Source of the DNA: Halorubrum tebenquichense DSM 14210
GTDB lineage: Archaea; Halobacteriota; Halobacteria; Halobacteriales; Haloferacaceae
Direction of reading: 5' to 3'
Length of the DNA: 51,342 bases
NCBI RefSeq assembly: GCF_000337415.1
Contig: NZ_AOJD01000024.1
Location: 75,360 to 126,701, forward strand
The translations under genes were made by a program, and so were the position numbers. Positions 1 to 7,132 of this stretch are shown in pieces. Within the stretch, counting starts at the first letter, position 1, and each line of letters starts with the position of its first letter. The notes beneath the pieces are model-generated. The model was not told the DNA's origin. It searched no databases and saw nothing but the letters and a program-made list of their open reading frames with translations.

Positions 1-38
1 GCCTCCCTCGCGCCATCAGAGATGTGTATAAGAGACAG
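1..38 (+). other. Sequencing adapter remnant (454 primer plus Nextera mosaic end)
   Basis: Bases 1-19 match the 454 primer A sequence GCCTCCCTCGCGCCATCAG and bases 20-38 match the Tn5/Nextera mosaic end AGATGTGTATAAGAGACAG, both as I remember them. They are library-preparation sequence, not genome. Translated on the minus strand they add the artefactual tail AVSYTHL to the MFS fragment. True genomic sequence starts at about base 39. Confidence 0.97.
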
Positions 39-450
39 CGTCGGCGATCTGGCCGACCAGCGACAGCGTCATCAGCCCCGCGCCGGTGACGACGAGCCCC
101 TGGAGCGCGCGGACGAGGATGAACGAGCCGGAGGAGTCGACGAGCGGGAACAGCGCGTAGACGCCCGCCCCGACCGCGAGGACGCCCAACAGGACGGTCC
201 GCTTGTCGAACCGGTCGCCGGCCCACGCCAGCGGGACCACGGCGACGGTCTGTGCGAGGGTGAATCCCGTGGTGTACATCCCGATGATGAACCCGGCCGA
301 GACGGTGACGCCGAGCACGGTCGTCGCCTGCGGGTCGAGCGTGTTGATGTACGTCCCGAGCAGCGTGATCAGCGTGATGAAGCCGAACCCCTCGGCGAAG
401 CGCGTGAGATAGAGGGCCCAGAACTGCGTGCGGCGGTCGGCGTTGCTCAC
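39..450 (-). CDS. MFS transporter, N-terminal fragment (cut by contig end)
   Basis: Major facilitator superfamily secondary transporter in the cytoplasmic membrane; substrate unknown. Starting from GTG at 450, about 137 genomic residues remain, covering roughly the first four transmembrane helices. The stretch AGDRFDKRTVLLG near residue 78 is the classic MFS loop 2-3 motif (G-D-R-x-D-R/K-R). The rest of the normal 380-420 residue protein lies beyond the contig end. The last residues in this frame (AVSYTHL) come from the adapter and should be trimmed. The family is clear; function cannot be narrowed from this fragment. Confidence 0.88.
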
Positions 451-562
451 ACCCGCATGCGGTCGGACGATTCAAAAGGGGTTACGGTTCGGGGGACGAC
501 CCGCGCCGCCCGAAGCTATTTGCGTCCGCCCGGTCCCGAGCGATCCGGAGGAGACGACGCCT

Positions 563-672
563 GTGACCGGGAGTTCTGTCCGGAGTGCGACCTCGCGGTC
601 GCGCGCACCGACGAGGAGTGCCCCGAGTGCGGCGCGCCGATAGAGCCCGGGGCGACGCAGCGGGACCGGTGA
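563..672 (+). pseudogene. Small double-CxxC zinc-ribbon ORF, apparently frameshifted at its start
   Basis: The frame ending at 672 encodes two closely spaced CPEC motifs (FCPECDLAVARTDEECPECG), typical of short haloarchaeal zinc-ribbon proteins. No ATG or GTG fits this frame near the motif. A GTG at 563, about 10 nt after the purine-rich GGAGGAG at 546-552, is out of frame by one base. One extra G in the GGG run at 569-571 would give a continuous 36-residue protein. The contig carries a 454-type primer, so a homopolymer miscall is plausible; a real mutation is the alternative. A TTG at 520 would avoid the frameshift and give about 50 residues. Function unknown. Confidence 0.4.
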
Positions 673-714
673 CGTCCCGGCCCCGGGGCGCTCGTCGGGG
701 AGCGGGTCCGCGGC

Positions 715-945
715 TCACTCCGTGAGCGGGAGCACGATCCCGAACACGAACGGGGCAAGCAGCATCACGAGGACGCCGAACAGCTCGGCGTCGACGAACA
801 GCGCCCGTTCCCACTCGGGGATCGGCCCGCCCGTCGATCGGAGGTAGAGGTCGCCGAGCAGTCCGAACGCGAAAAGTACCGCCCCGACCGCGAACGTCCG
901 TTTCGTCGCGCGCGAGTAGTCGATGTCGCCGTAGCGTCCCGTCAT
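715..945 (-). CDS. Small two-helix membrane protein, conserved haloarchaeal type
   Basis: A 76-residue protein starting at the ATG of MTGRYGDIDYSRATKR; an upstream in-frame start at 972 would add ten poorly protein-like residues. After a charged N-terminus come two hydrophobic segments, about residues 20-37 (FAVGAVLFAFGLLGDLYL) and 55-74, joined by a short loop containing PEWERALF. It ends at the second helix. No enzymatic motif is visible. Such short membrane proteins are common in haloarchaea and usually uncharacterised. It is transcribed divergently from the M42 peptidase gene. The call as a real gene rests on amino-acid composition and clear helices; I cannot assign a function. Confidence 0.7.
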   Translation of the reverse strand: MTGRYGDIDYSRATKRTFAVGAVLFAFGLLGDLYLRSTGGPIPEWERALFVDAELFGVLVMLLAPFVFGIVLPLTE

Positions 946-1096
946 ACCGGACGGCTTGATCGTCGCGAACACAAATACCCCTCGGACGTGACAAGCGGAT
1001 CGGACGGGCGACCGCTCGGCGGTCGGCGGACTCTCTCTCGATTCCCGCCCTGCCGGAACCCCTCCGTTTTCAGGCGCGAGCCGCGACCGTCAGAAC

Positions 1097-2152
1097 GTGA
1101 CTGCGAACGCGTCGTTCGACTTCGACCTGCTGGCGCGCCTGACCGACGCTCCCGGCCCCGTCGGCCACGAGGACCGCGTGCGCGACGTCGTGCGCGACGA
1201 ATTCCCCGCCGTCGACGCCGTGCGGACGGACGCGATGGGGAACGTCGTCGCCACCGTCGAGGGGAGCGCGAACCCCGACTACGAGGTGCTCGTCGCCGCG
1301 CACATGGACGAGATCGGACTGATCGTGAGCGACGTCGACGACGACGGCTTCTGCTCCGTGGAGCCGCTCGGCGGTTGGAACCCGGACGCGCTCCGCGGAC
1401 ACCCGGTCACCGTCCACGCCCGCGAGGGCGACTACGACGGGGTGGTGGGAATCAACGCCGCGCACACGGCCGCCGAGGAGGCCCCCGAGGACTGGACGCT
1501 GGACGACGCCCACGTGTTCACCGGGCTCGACCCCGAGGAGGCCACCGAGGCGTTCGGCGTCGGCGACGTCGTGACCTTCGACAGCGACCTCCGCGAGCTG
1601 GGCGAGTGCGTCTCCGGCTCCGCGCTGGACGACCGGGCGGGCGTGTACGTCCTCCTGGAGGCCGCGCGGCTCGCCGACCCGGACGTGACCGTCCACTACG
1701 CCGCGACGGTACAGGAGGAGGTCGGACTGCGTGGCGCGGCCGCCCTCGGGGTCGACGTCGACCCCGACCTCGTCGTCGCGCTCGACGGGACGCTCGAACA
1801 GTCGTACCCGGGCGTCGACCCGTCGAACGCGATCTCGACGCTCGGGGACGGCGTCGGGATCAAGCGGAAGGACGCGAGCGTCGTCGCGACGCCCGCGGTC
1901 GTGGACCGCCTCGAATCGGTCGCGGAAAACCGCGACGTTCCGTTCCAGCGCGAGGTGTCGTGGAACATCGGAACCGACACCGCGGCGCTCCAGAACGCCG
2001 GCGGCGCGCGACCCGTCGGCGCGCTCTCGATCCCGGTCCGGTACCATCACTCCGCCGTCGAGACGGCCGACGCGCGCGACATCGAGGCCGCCGTCGACCT
2101 GCTCACGGCGTTCCTCGACAGCGAGGAGGGAACGGACTACGGGCCGGAGTGA
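1097..2152 (+). CDS. M42 family metallopeptidase (TET/glutamyl aminopeptidase type)
   Basis: Predicted cytoplasmic dinuclear-metal aminopeptidase of 351 residues, normal for M42 proteins, which form large oligomeric shells that trim peptides released by the proteasome. The expected ligands are in order: H69 in AHMDEIG, Asp in LDDRAG (178-179), catalytic and ligand Glu in QEEVGLRG (207-208), D230 in VALDGT, and H318 in YHHSAVE. Residues from about 75 to 170 fit the inserted PDZ-like dimerisation domain. GTG at 1097 is chosen because the next residues (ANASFDFDLLARLTDAPGPVGHE) fit the family N-terminus. It is monocistronic, with an A/T-rich patch near 1066. Substrate preference cannot be read from sequence. 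Confidence 0.9.
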   Translation: MTANASFDFDLLARLTDAPGPVGHEDRVRDVVRDEFPAVDAVRTDAMGNVVATVEGSANPDYEVLVAAHMDEIGLIVSDVDDDGFCSVEPLGGWNPDALRGHPVTVHAREGDYDGVVGINAAHTAAEEAPEDWTLDDAHVFTGLDPEEATEAFGVGDVVTFDSDLRELGECVSGSALDDRAGVYVLLEAARLADPDVTVHYAATVQEEVGLRGAAALGVDVDPDLVVALDGTLEQSYPGVDPSNAISTLGDGVGIKRKDASVVATPAVVDRLESVAENRDVPFQREVSWNIGTDTAALQNAGGARPVGALSIPVRYHHSAVETADARDIEAAVDLLTAFLDSEEGTDYGPE

Positions 2153-2231
2153 CAGGGAAGTCGGTCGAAACGTTCGCGGGCGCGACTACGGAGTGAACCC
2201 GAGTCGTGAGACGCGAGCCGAGTACAATTGT

Positions 2232-2284
2232 GAACTACGAGAAGGTGGTCGCTCTCTTTGCTCGCGCTGCGACTTCTCTAGTTC
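2232..2284. other. Long imperfect hairpin downstream of tRNA-Lys
   Basis: GAACTA-c-GAGAAG at 2232-2244 pairs with CTTCTCTAGTTC at 2273-2284 (12 pairs, one bulged C). An inner GTCGC/GCGAC stem lies inside the loop. It starts 57 nt beyond the 3' end of the minus-strand tRNA gene, in the otherwise featureless 2153-2340 gap. It could be a trailer structure, a terminator or a copy of a dispersed repeat. Confidence 0.55.
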
Positions 2285-2340
2285 AAATCGCTTCCGTCCG
2301 GTTCGCTCACCGCATCGCTGCCGCTCCGCGGTTCAGGGTA

Positions 2341-2414
2341 CGGGCCGGGCGCGATTTGAACACGCGACCGACGGATTAAGAGTCCGTCGCTCTCCCTAAC
2401 TGAGCTACCGGCCC
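2341..2414 (-). tRNA. tRNA-Lys (anticodon CTT)
   Basis: A complete cloverleaf reads on the minus strand. The acceptor stem GGGCCGG/CCGGCCC is perfect, the D arm is GCTC...GAGC, the anticodon stem is ACGGA/TCCGT with loop CTCTTAA (anticodon CTT), and the T arm is GCGTG-TTCAAAT-CGCGC with one G-U pair. The discriminator is G and CCA is not encoded. No intron is present. Total length is 74 nt. An A/T-rich stretch on the minus strand about 25-40 nt upstream (2440-2455) may be the promoter. It decodes AAG lysine codons. Confidence 0.96.
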
Positions 2415-2574
2415 TCACGAGTTCGTATCGGGGTCACGGTAAAAGGCCTTTTCATTCGACACCGACGGACAACGCCCGGACGAATCGCGGGGACGCACCG
2501 CGACAAGGGGGGTGGTCGGCCCCCGCCGAGCGTTGGGGGAACGGTTATGAACACCCGGGGAGTATATCTGCCGT

Positions 2575-3570
2575 ATGTCAGACAACCGAATCAGCGATCG
2601 GATCGACCGGCGGACGCTCCTCCGCGGGGCGGCGGCGGCGGGAATCGTCGGCGTCGCGGGCTGCTCAGGCAACGGCGGCGACGGCGGCGACGGCGGCGAC
2701 GGCGGCGACGCGGACATCGTCCGCTGGCACGCCGGCGGCACGGGCGGGACGTACTTCCCGCTGTCCGGCGAGTTCGAGGGGATCATCGAGGACACCACCG
2801 ACTTCCCGGTCGAGGTCTCCTCGACGGGTGCGTCCGTCGAGAACGTCGGCAGCCTCGGCAACGGCGACGCCGACTTCGCGCTGATCCAGAACGACATCGC
2901 CTACTTCGCCCGCAACGGCGAGGGGCTCGACGCCTTCGAGGGCGAGCCGGTCGAGAACCTCCGCGGCGTCGCGACGCTGTACCCGGAGACCATTCACGTC
3001 CTGATCAACCCGGACGCGGACGTCAGTTCACTGTCCGACCTCGAGGGGATGCGCGTCAACACGGGCGACCTCGGCAGCGGGACGCAGGTGAACGCGCTCC
3101 AGATCCTCGAGTCGGCCGCGGGGCTCACCCCCGACGACTTCGACGAGCAGAACACCGACTTCACGCAGGCGTCGAATCAGCTCCGCGACGGCGACGTGGA
3201 CGCGGCGTTCGTCGTCGGCGGCTGGCCCGTCGGCGCGGTCGAGGAGCTGGCGACGACGACGGACGTCCAGATCCTCAACCTGTCCGACGAGGAGCGGCAG
3301 GCCGCCCGCGACGACGCCTCGTGGTTCGCGGACGACACCATCCCCGGCGGCACCTACGAGGGGATCGACGAGGACGTCGACACCGTCTCCGTGCAGGCGA
3401 TGATCGCGACTCGGTCGGAGTTCTCCGCCGACACCGTCGAGGCGGTCACCGAGGCCATCTTCGAGAACCTCGACCAGCTGTCGATCAAGACGGACTTCAT
3501 CAGCGCCGACTCGGCGCAGGACGGCATGTCGGTCGATCTACACGAGGGCGCGGCCCGCTACTTCGAGTAG
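2575..3570 (+). CDS. TAXI family TRAP transporter solute-binding lipoprotein
   Basis: Extracytoplasmic substrate-binding subunit of a TRAP-TAXI uptake system, 331 residues, family-typical length. The N-terminus is a Tat lipoprotein signal: RR at 12-13, then a hydrophobic stretch and lipobox VAGC, so the mature protein would be anchored by Cys. A Gly-Asp linker made of four exact 9-nt repeats follows. The binding domain then shows TAXI-like segments: GGTGGTYFPLSGEFE, SSTGASVENV and LRGVATLYPETIHVLI. Neighbours confirm the job: DUF1850 gene one base downstream, then the fused permease. The ligand is unknown; TAXI proteins have been linked to glutamate and other carboxylates, which is only a family hint. 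Confidence 0.93.
   Translation: MSDNRISDRIDRRTLLRGAAAAGIVGVAGCSGNGGDGGDGGDGGDADIVRWHAGGTGGTYFPLSGEFEGIIEDTTDFPVEVSSTGASVENVGSLGNGDADFALIQNDIAYFARNGEGLDAFEGEPVENLRGVATLYPETIHVLINPDADVSSLSDLEGMRVNTGDLGSGTQVNALQILESAAGLTPDDFDEQNTDFTQASNQLRDGDVDAAFVVGGWPVGAVEELATTTDVQILNLSDEERQAARDDASWFADDTIPGGTYEGIDEDVDTVSVQAMIATRSEFSADTVEAVTEAIFENLDQLSIKTDFISADSAQDGMSVDLHEGAARYFE
2674..2709 (+). repeat. Four exact copies of GGCGGCGAC (Gly-Gly-Asp linker)
   Basis: A 9-nt unit is repeated four times without a mismatch inside the TAXI lipoprotein gene, encoding (GGD)4 just after the lipobox. It is in frame, so copy-number change would only alter linker length between the lipid anchor and the binding domain. Confidence 0.9.
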
Positions 3571-3571
3571 C

Positions 3572-4084
3572 GTGGCGTTCGGATCGCGGGTCCCGGTTGA
3601 GGGGAGGACGGTCGCGGTCGCGGCCGTCGCGGTCGGCTCCGTCCTCGCCGTCCTCGCGATCTCGGCCGGCGTCGGTCTCGGCGGGGCGGTGGACGCCGTC
3701 GCCGGGGAGCCGACGCTCGTCGTGACCGACGAGAACGGCACGGAGCTGCTGACCGAGCCCGTCGGCGACGAGACGGAGATCGCGATCGAGTACACCCACA
3801 GCGTCGAGAAAACGCCGGTGTACGACGTGTACGTCGCCGACGACGGGGCGCTCGTCATGACCCGGATGGAGTTCAGCTCGTTCGGAGCGGGGCTCCCGTC
3901 GCAGGCCGACGTGACGGAGCGGGACGGCCGGTACGTGTTCGATCCCCCGGCCACCAGGCACGAGACGCTCCGGCTGAAGACGGGATCGGTCGCCGACCAC
4001 GACCTCGTCGTGGGCGACGAGCGGTACGACGTCGCGGCGATGAGCGGCTACGGCGCGGTCGAACTGACGGTCGAACGCCGGTAA
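3572..4084 (+). CDS. DUF1850 domain protein, TAXI transporter accessory
   Basis: A 170-residue protein with an N-terminal hydrophobic segment (about residues 10-35) and the DUF1850 hallmark YTHSVEKTPVYDVY near residue 73, followed by SSFGAGLPS. DUF1850 proteins are repeatedly encoded with TRAP-TAXI transporters; their role is not established. The GTG start lies one base after the stop of the solute-binding gene, implying co-transcription and coupled translation. The first helix would place the domain on the outer face of the membrane. The stop codon lies within the first unit of a 17-nt tandem repeat that runs on into the gap. Confidence 0.85.
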   Translation: MAFGSRVPVEGRTVAVAAVAVGSVLAVLAISAGVGLGGAVDAVAGEPTLVVTDENGTELLTEPVGDETEIAIEYTHSVEKTPVYDVYVADDGALVMTRMEFSSFGAGLPSQADVTERDGRYVFDPPATRHETLRLKTGSVADHDLVVGDERYDVAAMSGYGAVELTVERR

Positions 4085-4118
4085 CGGTCGAACGCCGGTA
4101 ACGGTCAAACGGCAGTAA
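4068..4118 (+). repeat. 17-nt tandem repeat, three units
   Basis: CGGTCGAACGCCGGTAA occurs at 4068-4084 and again, identically, at 4085-4101. A third copy with three differences, CGGTCAAACGGCAGTAA, follows at 4102-4118. The first unit contains the stop codon of the DUF1850 gene, so the array looks like a duplication of that gene's 3' end. Confidence 0.92.
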
Positions 4119-4133
4119 CGCTCGTCCGGGGCG

Positions 4134-4195
4134 CACGGGGCGTTTCGCCCGGACACGGAGAAATTTCACCCGCGTGCGAGGGTGTTTCGCCCGAG
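4134..4195 (+). repeat. 21-nt degenerate tandem repeat, three units
   Basis: Three degenerate units around a TTTCGCCC-like core (GTTTCGCCCG, ATTTCACCCG, GTTTCGCCCG) have their TTT at 4143, 4164 and 4185, an exact 21-nt period. They fill the gap between the DUF1850 and permease genes, 4085-4301, which otherwise holds nothing recognisable. Confidence 0.75.
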
Positions 4196-4301
4196 TCGTG
4201 TGGGTTGCTGTCATCCGCCACGGCCGGACTCGCTCGGAAGCGTCGATCCGAACATCCTTGGTTCGCGGCGGACCTGCGACAACCCGGAGGACACCACAAC
4301 C

Positions 4302-6995
4302 GTGACCACGAACACATCGAACTCGGTCGAACCGGACCCCGATGGGAGCGAGGCGGCAGACGAGGTCTTCGAAGAGATCGACGACCGCCGGTCGCTGACC
4401 GGGGCCTCGCTCGTCGCGGTCGCGGTCGTGGGGATCCTCTTCTCGGCGTTCCAACTGTGGCTCGGCGCGCGCGGGTTCGTGTTCGAGTTCACGGTCCCCG
4501 CCTTCGGGACGGTGCGGCTCGCGTCGCTCGCGTCGCTACAGATTCGCGCGATTCACGTCAACTTCGCGCTCGTGATGGCGTTCCTCCTGTTCCCCGGCGC
4601 GACCGGGACCGGGGCGATCACCCGCCGGATCGGGTCGCTCCCCGCGGTGGCCCGGAACCGGTTCGGCGACTCGCCGGTCACGCGGGTCGCGGAGGCGGTT
4701 CGCAACGCGGTCTGGTGGGCCTTCGTCGACGAGGAGTCGACGCGGATCACGCCCTCCGACCTCGCGCTGGTACTCCTCTCGACGTTCCCGACCGCCTACT
4801 ACGTCACGCAGTTCGACGAGATCACCGACGTCATCCGGGTGCGCGGACTCGGCGGTGCCGGGACGCTCGGCGAGGTCGTCCCGCCGCTCGCGCCCCTCGA
4901 ACTCGGCTTCCTCGCCGACTACAGCCTCGCGTACCTGATGGGCGTGCTCGCGATCCTGCTGGTGTTGGAGGCGACCCGTCGGGCGCTCGGGCTCCTCCTG
5001 ACGCTGCTCGTGAGCCTCTTCCTCTTGTACGCCAAGTACGGCTACCTCCTGCCGCGCGACCTGCCGGTGGCGCAGACGTTCGCCACCTCGCAGTTGCGAT
5101 GGAACCAGATCGTCCAGAACCTCTGGTACACCGTCGAGGGGATCCTCGGCGTGCCGGTCGGCGTCTCCGTCCGGTTCATCTACATCTTCATCCTCTTCGG
5201 GGCGTTCCTGGAGATGTCCGGGGCCGGCAAGTGGTTCATCGACCTGGCGTACTCGATCACGGGGACGCGGAAGGGCGGCCCGGCGAAGGCGAGCGTCGTC
5301 GCCTCCGGGTTCATGGGTATGCTCTCCGGCTCGTCGGTCGCGAACACCGTGACGACGGGCGCGCTGACGATCCCGCTGATGAAACGCTCCGGCTACTCGC
5401 CGGAGTTCTCCGGTGCCGTCGAGTCGTCGGTCTCGTCGGGCGGCCAGATCCTGCCGCCGGTGATGGGCGCGGCCGCGTTCCTCATCGTCGAGTACACCGG
5501 GACGCCGTTCCGCGACGTGGTCATCGCGGCGACGCTCCCGGCGGTCGCCTTCTTCTTCGGGATGTGGGTGATGGTCCACTTCGAGGCGGCCAAACGCGGG
5601 ATCGGCGGGCTGAGACGGTCCGATCTGCTCGATCTGGGGCCGCACATGCGGCGCGGCTGGTTCTACCTCGTTCCGCTCGGACTCCTCCTGTACTACCTCG
5701 TGATCGCCCGGCTCTCCGTGGGCCGCGCCGGGTGGCTCACGATCGTCGCGACCGTCGCGCTCATCGCGATGGTCGCCGCCTACAACGAGCGGACCGGTCC
5801 CGCCCTCGTCGGCGGCATCCTCGCCGGCTACGCGCTGTTCGCCGTTTCGTTGTTCTACGCGGGTGGCACGCCGATAGACCTGCTGTACGGGGCCGAGACC
5901 GCCGAGTACGGCCTGACCGGCGCGCTCCGCGCGGCGGCACCGTCGCTCCCGACCGTGGTCGCGGCGATCAGCTTCGCGTTCCTGCTCGCGGACCCGCGCG
6001 GGGACGCGCCGCTGCTCGACCTCGACGACGACGTGACCGACGCGGGGGCCTGGTTCGACGAGCGCGTCGGCGTCGACGTCGCGGGGTCGCGGGCGGGCCA
6101 GTTCGGCTCGTTCATCCTGAAGTCGATGGACTCCGGCGCGAAGACGGCGACAATCGTGGTCGTGGCGGTCGCCGCCGCGGGCGTCATCCCCGGCGTCATC
6201 GGCATCACCGGGCTCGGGGGGAGCCTCCGCGCGCTCATCATCAGCGTGAGCGGCGGGTCGCTCGTGCTCCTGTTGATCCTCGCCGGCCTCGCGGCCGTGA
6301 TCGTCGGGATGGGAATGCCGACGACGGTGATGTACATCATCATCGTCGTGCTGCTCGGCCCCGTCCTGCCGGAGTTCGGGATCGCGATCCTGGCGGTCCA
6401 CCTGTTCGTCCTCTACCTCGGGCTGATGGCCGACGTGACGCCGCCCGTGATGGTCGCCGCGTACGCCGCGGCGGGGATCGCGAAGTCCGACCCCTTCGAG
6501 ACCGGCAAGCAGGCGTTCCTGCTGTCGCTGAACAAGATCCTCGTGCCGTTCGCGTTCGTGTTCTCGCCGGGGATCCTCCTGCTTCGCACGACCGACGGGG
6601 AGGGCTCGATACTGACCGGGGCCGACGTCGCGGACCTCGGCTTCTTCCTGCCGGAGGTCGTCGCGCCGATACTCGCGGTGTTCGCCGGGGTGTACGCGCT
6701 CGGCGTCGCGATCATCGGGTTCTACCACGCCGACGTGCGGTACGGGGCGCGGCTCTCGCTCGTCGCCGCCGCGGTGCTGCTGTCCGTCCCCGGCATGGTG
6801 CTGCTCCCGGCCAGCGCCGCGCTCGGGCTCGTCGGCGTCGACGCGGGGCTCTACTCGGTCACGAACGAACTCGTCGCCCGCGGCGTGGGGGCGGCCATCC
6901 TCGTGGTCGGACTGATCCGGAACCGGCGACGGGCGGGCGGGGAAGCCGGCGACCGGCCGACCGCCGGCGACTCGCCCGACGCCGTGTCGCAGTAA
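4302..6995 (+). CDS. TRAP-TAXI transporter fused permease (4TM plus 12TM)
   Basis: An 897-residue polytopic membrane protein in which the small (DctQ-like) and large (DctM-like) TRAP subunits are fused, as is usual in TAXI systems. DctM-family segments are evident: GFMGMLSGSSVANTVTTGALTIPLMKR region, SSVSSGGQILPPVMGAAAF, and later GMGMPTTVMYIIIVVLL and GLMADVTPPVMVAAYAAAGIA. GTG at 4302 is preferred because MTTNTSNSVEPDPDG gives a typical acidic N-terminus; the frame is open further upstream to 4182 with less protein-like sequence. It imports the ligand captured by the upstream lipoprotein, probably driven by a cation gradient. Expression is probably joint with the two genes before it, although the 217-nt gap might hold its own promoter. 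Confidence 0.93.
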   Translation: MTTNTSNSVEPDPDGSEAADEVFEEIDDRRSLTGASLVAVAVVGILFSAFQLWLGARGFVFEFTVPAFGTVRLASLASLQIRAIHVNFALVMAFLLFPGATGTGAITRRIGSLPAVARNRFGDSPVTRVAEAVRNAVWWAFVDEESTRITPSDLALVLLSTFPTAYYVTQFDEITDVIRVRGLGGAGTLGEVVPPLAPLELGFLADYSLAYLMGVLAILLVLEATRRALGLLLTLLVSLFLLYAKYGYLLPRDLPVAQTFATSQLRWNQIVQNLWYTVEGILGVPVGVSVRFIYIFILFGAFLEMSGAGKWFIDLAYSITGTRKGGPAKASVVASGFMGMLSGSSVANTVTTGALTIPLMKRSGYSPEFSGAVESSVSSGGQILPPVMGAAAFLIVEYTGTPFRDVVIAATLPAVAFFFGMWVMVHFEAAKRGIGGLRRSDLLDLGPHMRRGWFYLVPLGLLLYYLVIARLSVGRAGWLTIVATVALIAMVAAYNERTGPALVGGILAGYALFAVSLFYAGGTPIDLLYGAETAEYGLTGALRAAAPSLPTVVAAISFAFLLADPRGDAPLLDLDDDVTDAGAWFDERVGVDVAGSRAGQFGSFILKSMDSGAKTATIVVVAVAAAGVIPGVIGITGLGGSLRALIISVSGGSLVLLLILAGLAAVIVGMGMPTTVMYIIIVVLLGPVLPEFGIAILAVHLFVLYLGLMADVTPPVMVAAYAAAGIAKSDPFETGKQAFLLSLNKILVPFAFVFSPGILLLRTTDGEGSILTGADVADLGFFLPEVVAPILAVFAGVYALGVAIIGFYHADVRYGARLSLVAAAVLLSVPGMVLLPASAALGLVGVDAGLYSVTNELVARGVGAAILVVGLIRNRRRAGGEAGDRPTAGDSPDAVSQ

Positions 6996-6998
6996 CCG

Positions 6999-7083
6999 GG
7001 TCGGTCTCCCCACCGGCTCGGTCGATCCCCCTACCAGCTCGGTCGGTCACCCCACCGGCCCGCTCGGTTTTCTCACCGCCCCG
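6999..7083 (+). repeat. Imperfect short tandem repeats after the permease gene
   Basis: Four imperfect units beginning GGTCGGT or GCTCGGT start at 6999, 7016, 7037 and 7062. Each carries a CCCCACCGG-like half, and unit spacing is 17, 21 and 25 nt. They occupy the gap between the permease stop and the DHH gene promoter. The GGTTTTCTC stretch near 7066 could also serve as a T-rich termination signal. Confidence 0.6.
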
Positions 7084-7100
7084 GCTCACGGAGAGCGCAC

Positions 7101-7108
7101 TCGTTAAG
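7101..7108 (+). promoter_or_regulatory. TATA-like promoter of the TrkA-N/DHH gene
   Basis: TCGTTAAG lies about 27 nt upstream of the ATG at 7133, the spacing expected for a leaderless haloarchaeal transcript. Confidence 0.5.
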
Positions 7109-7132
7109 TGTCGTGCCGCGGAAATCCCTTCA

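Noticed and set aside
4536-7013. Long minus-strand open frame opposite the TRAP permease (825 codons)
   Set aside because: High-GC shadow frame: Arg/Asp/Glu/His-rich low-complexity translation with no domain, while the plus strand holds a clear permease.
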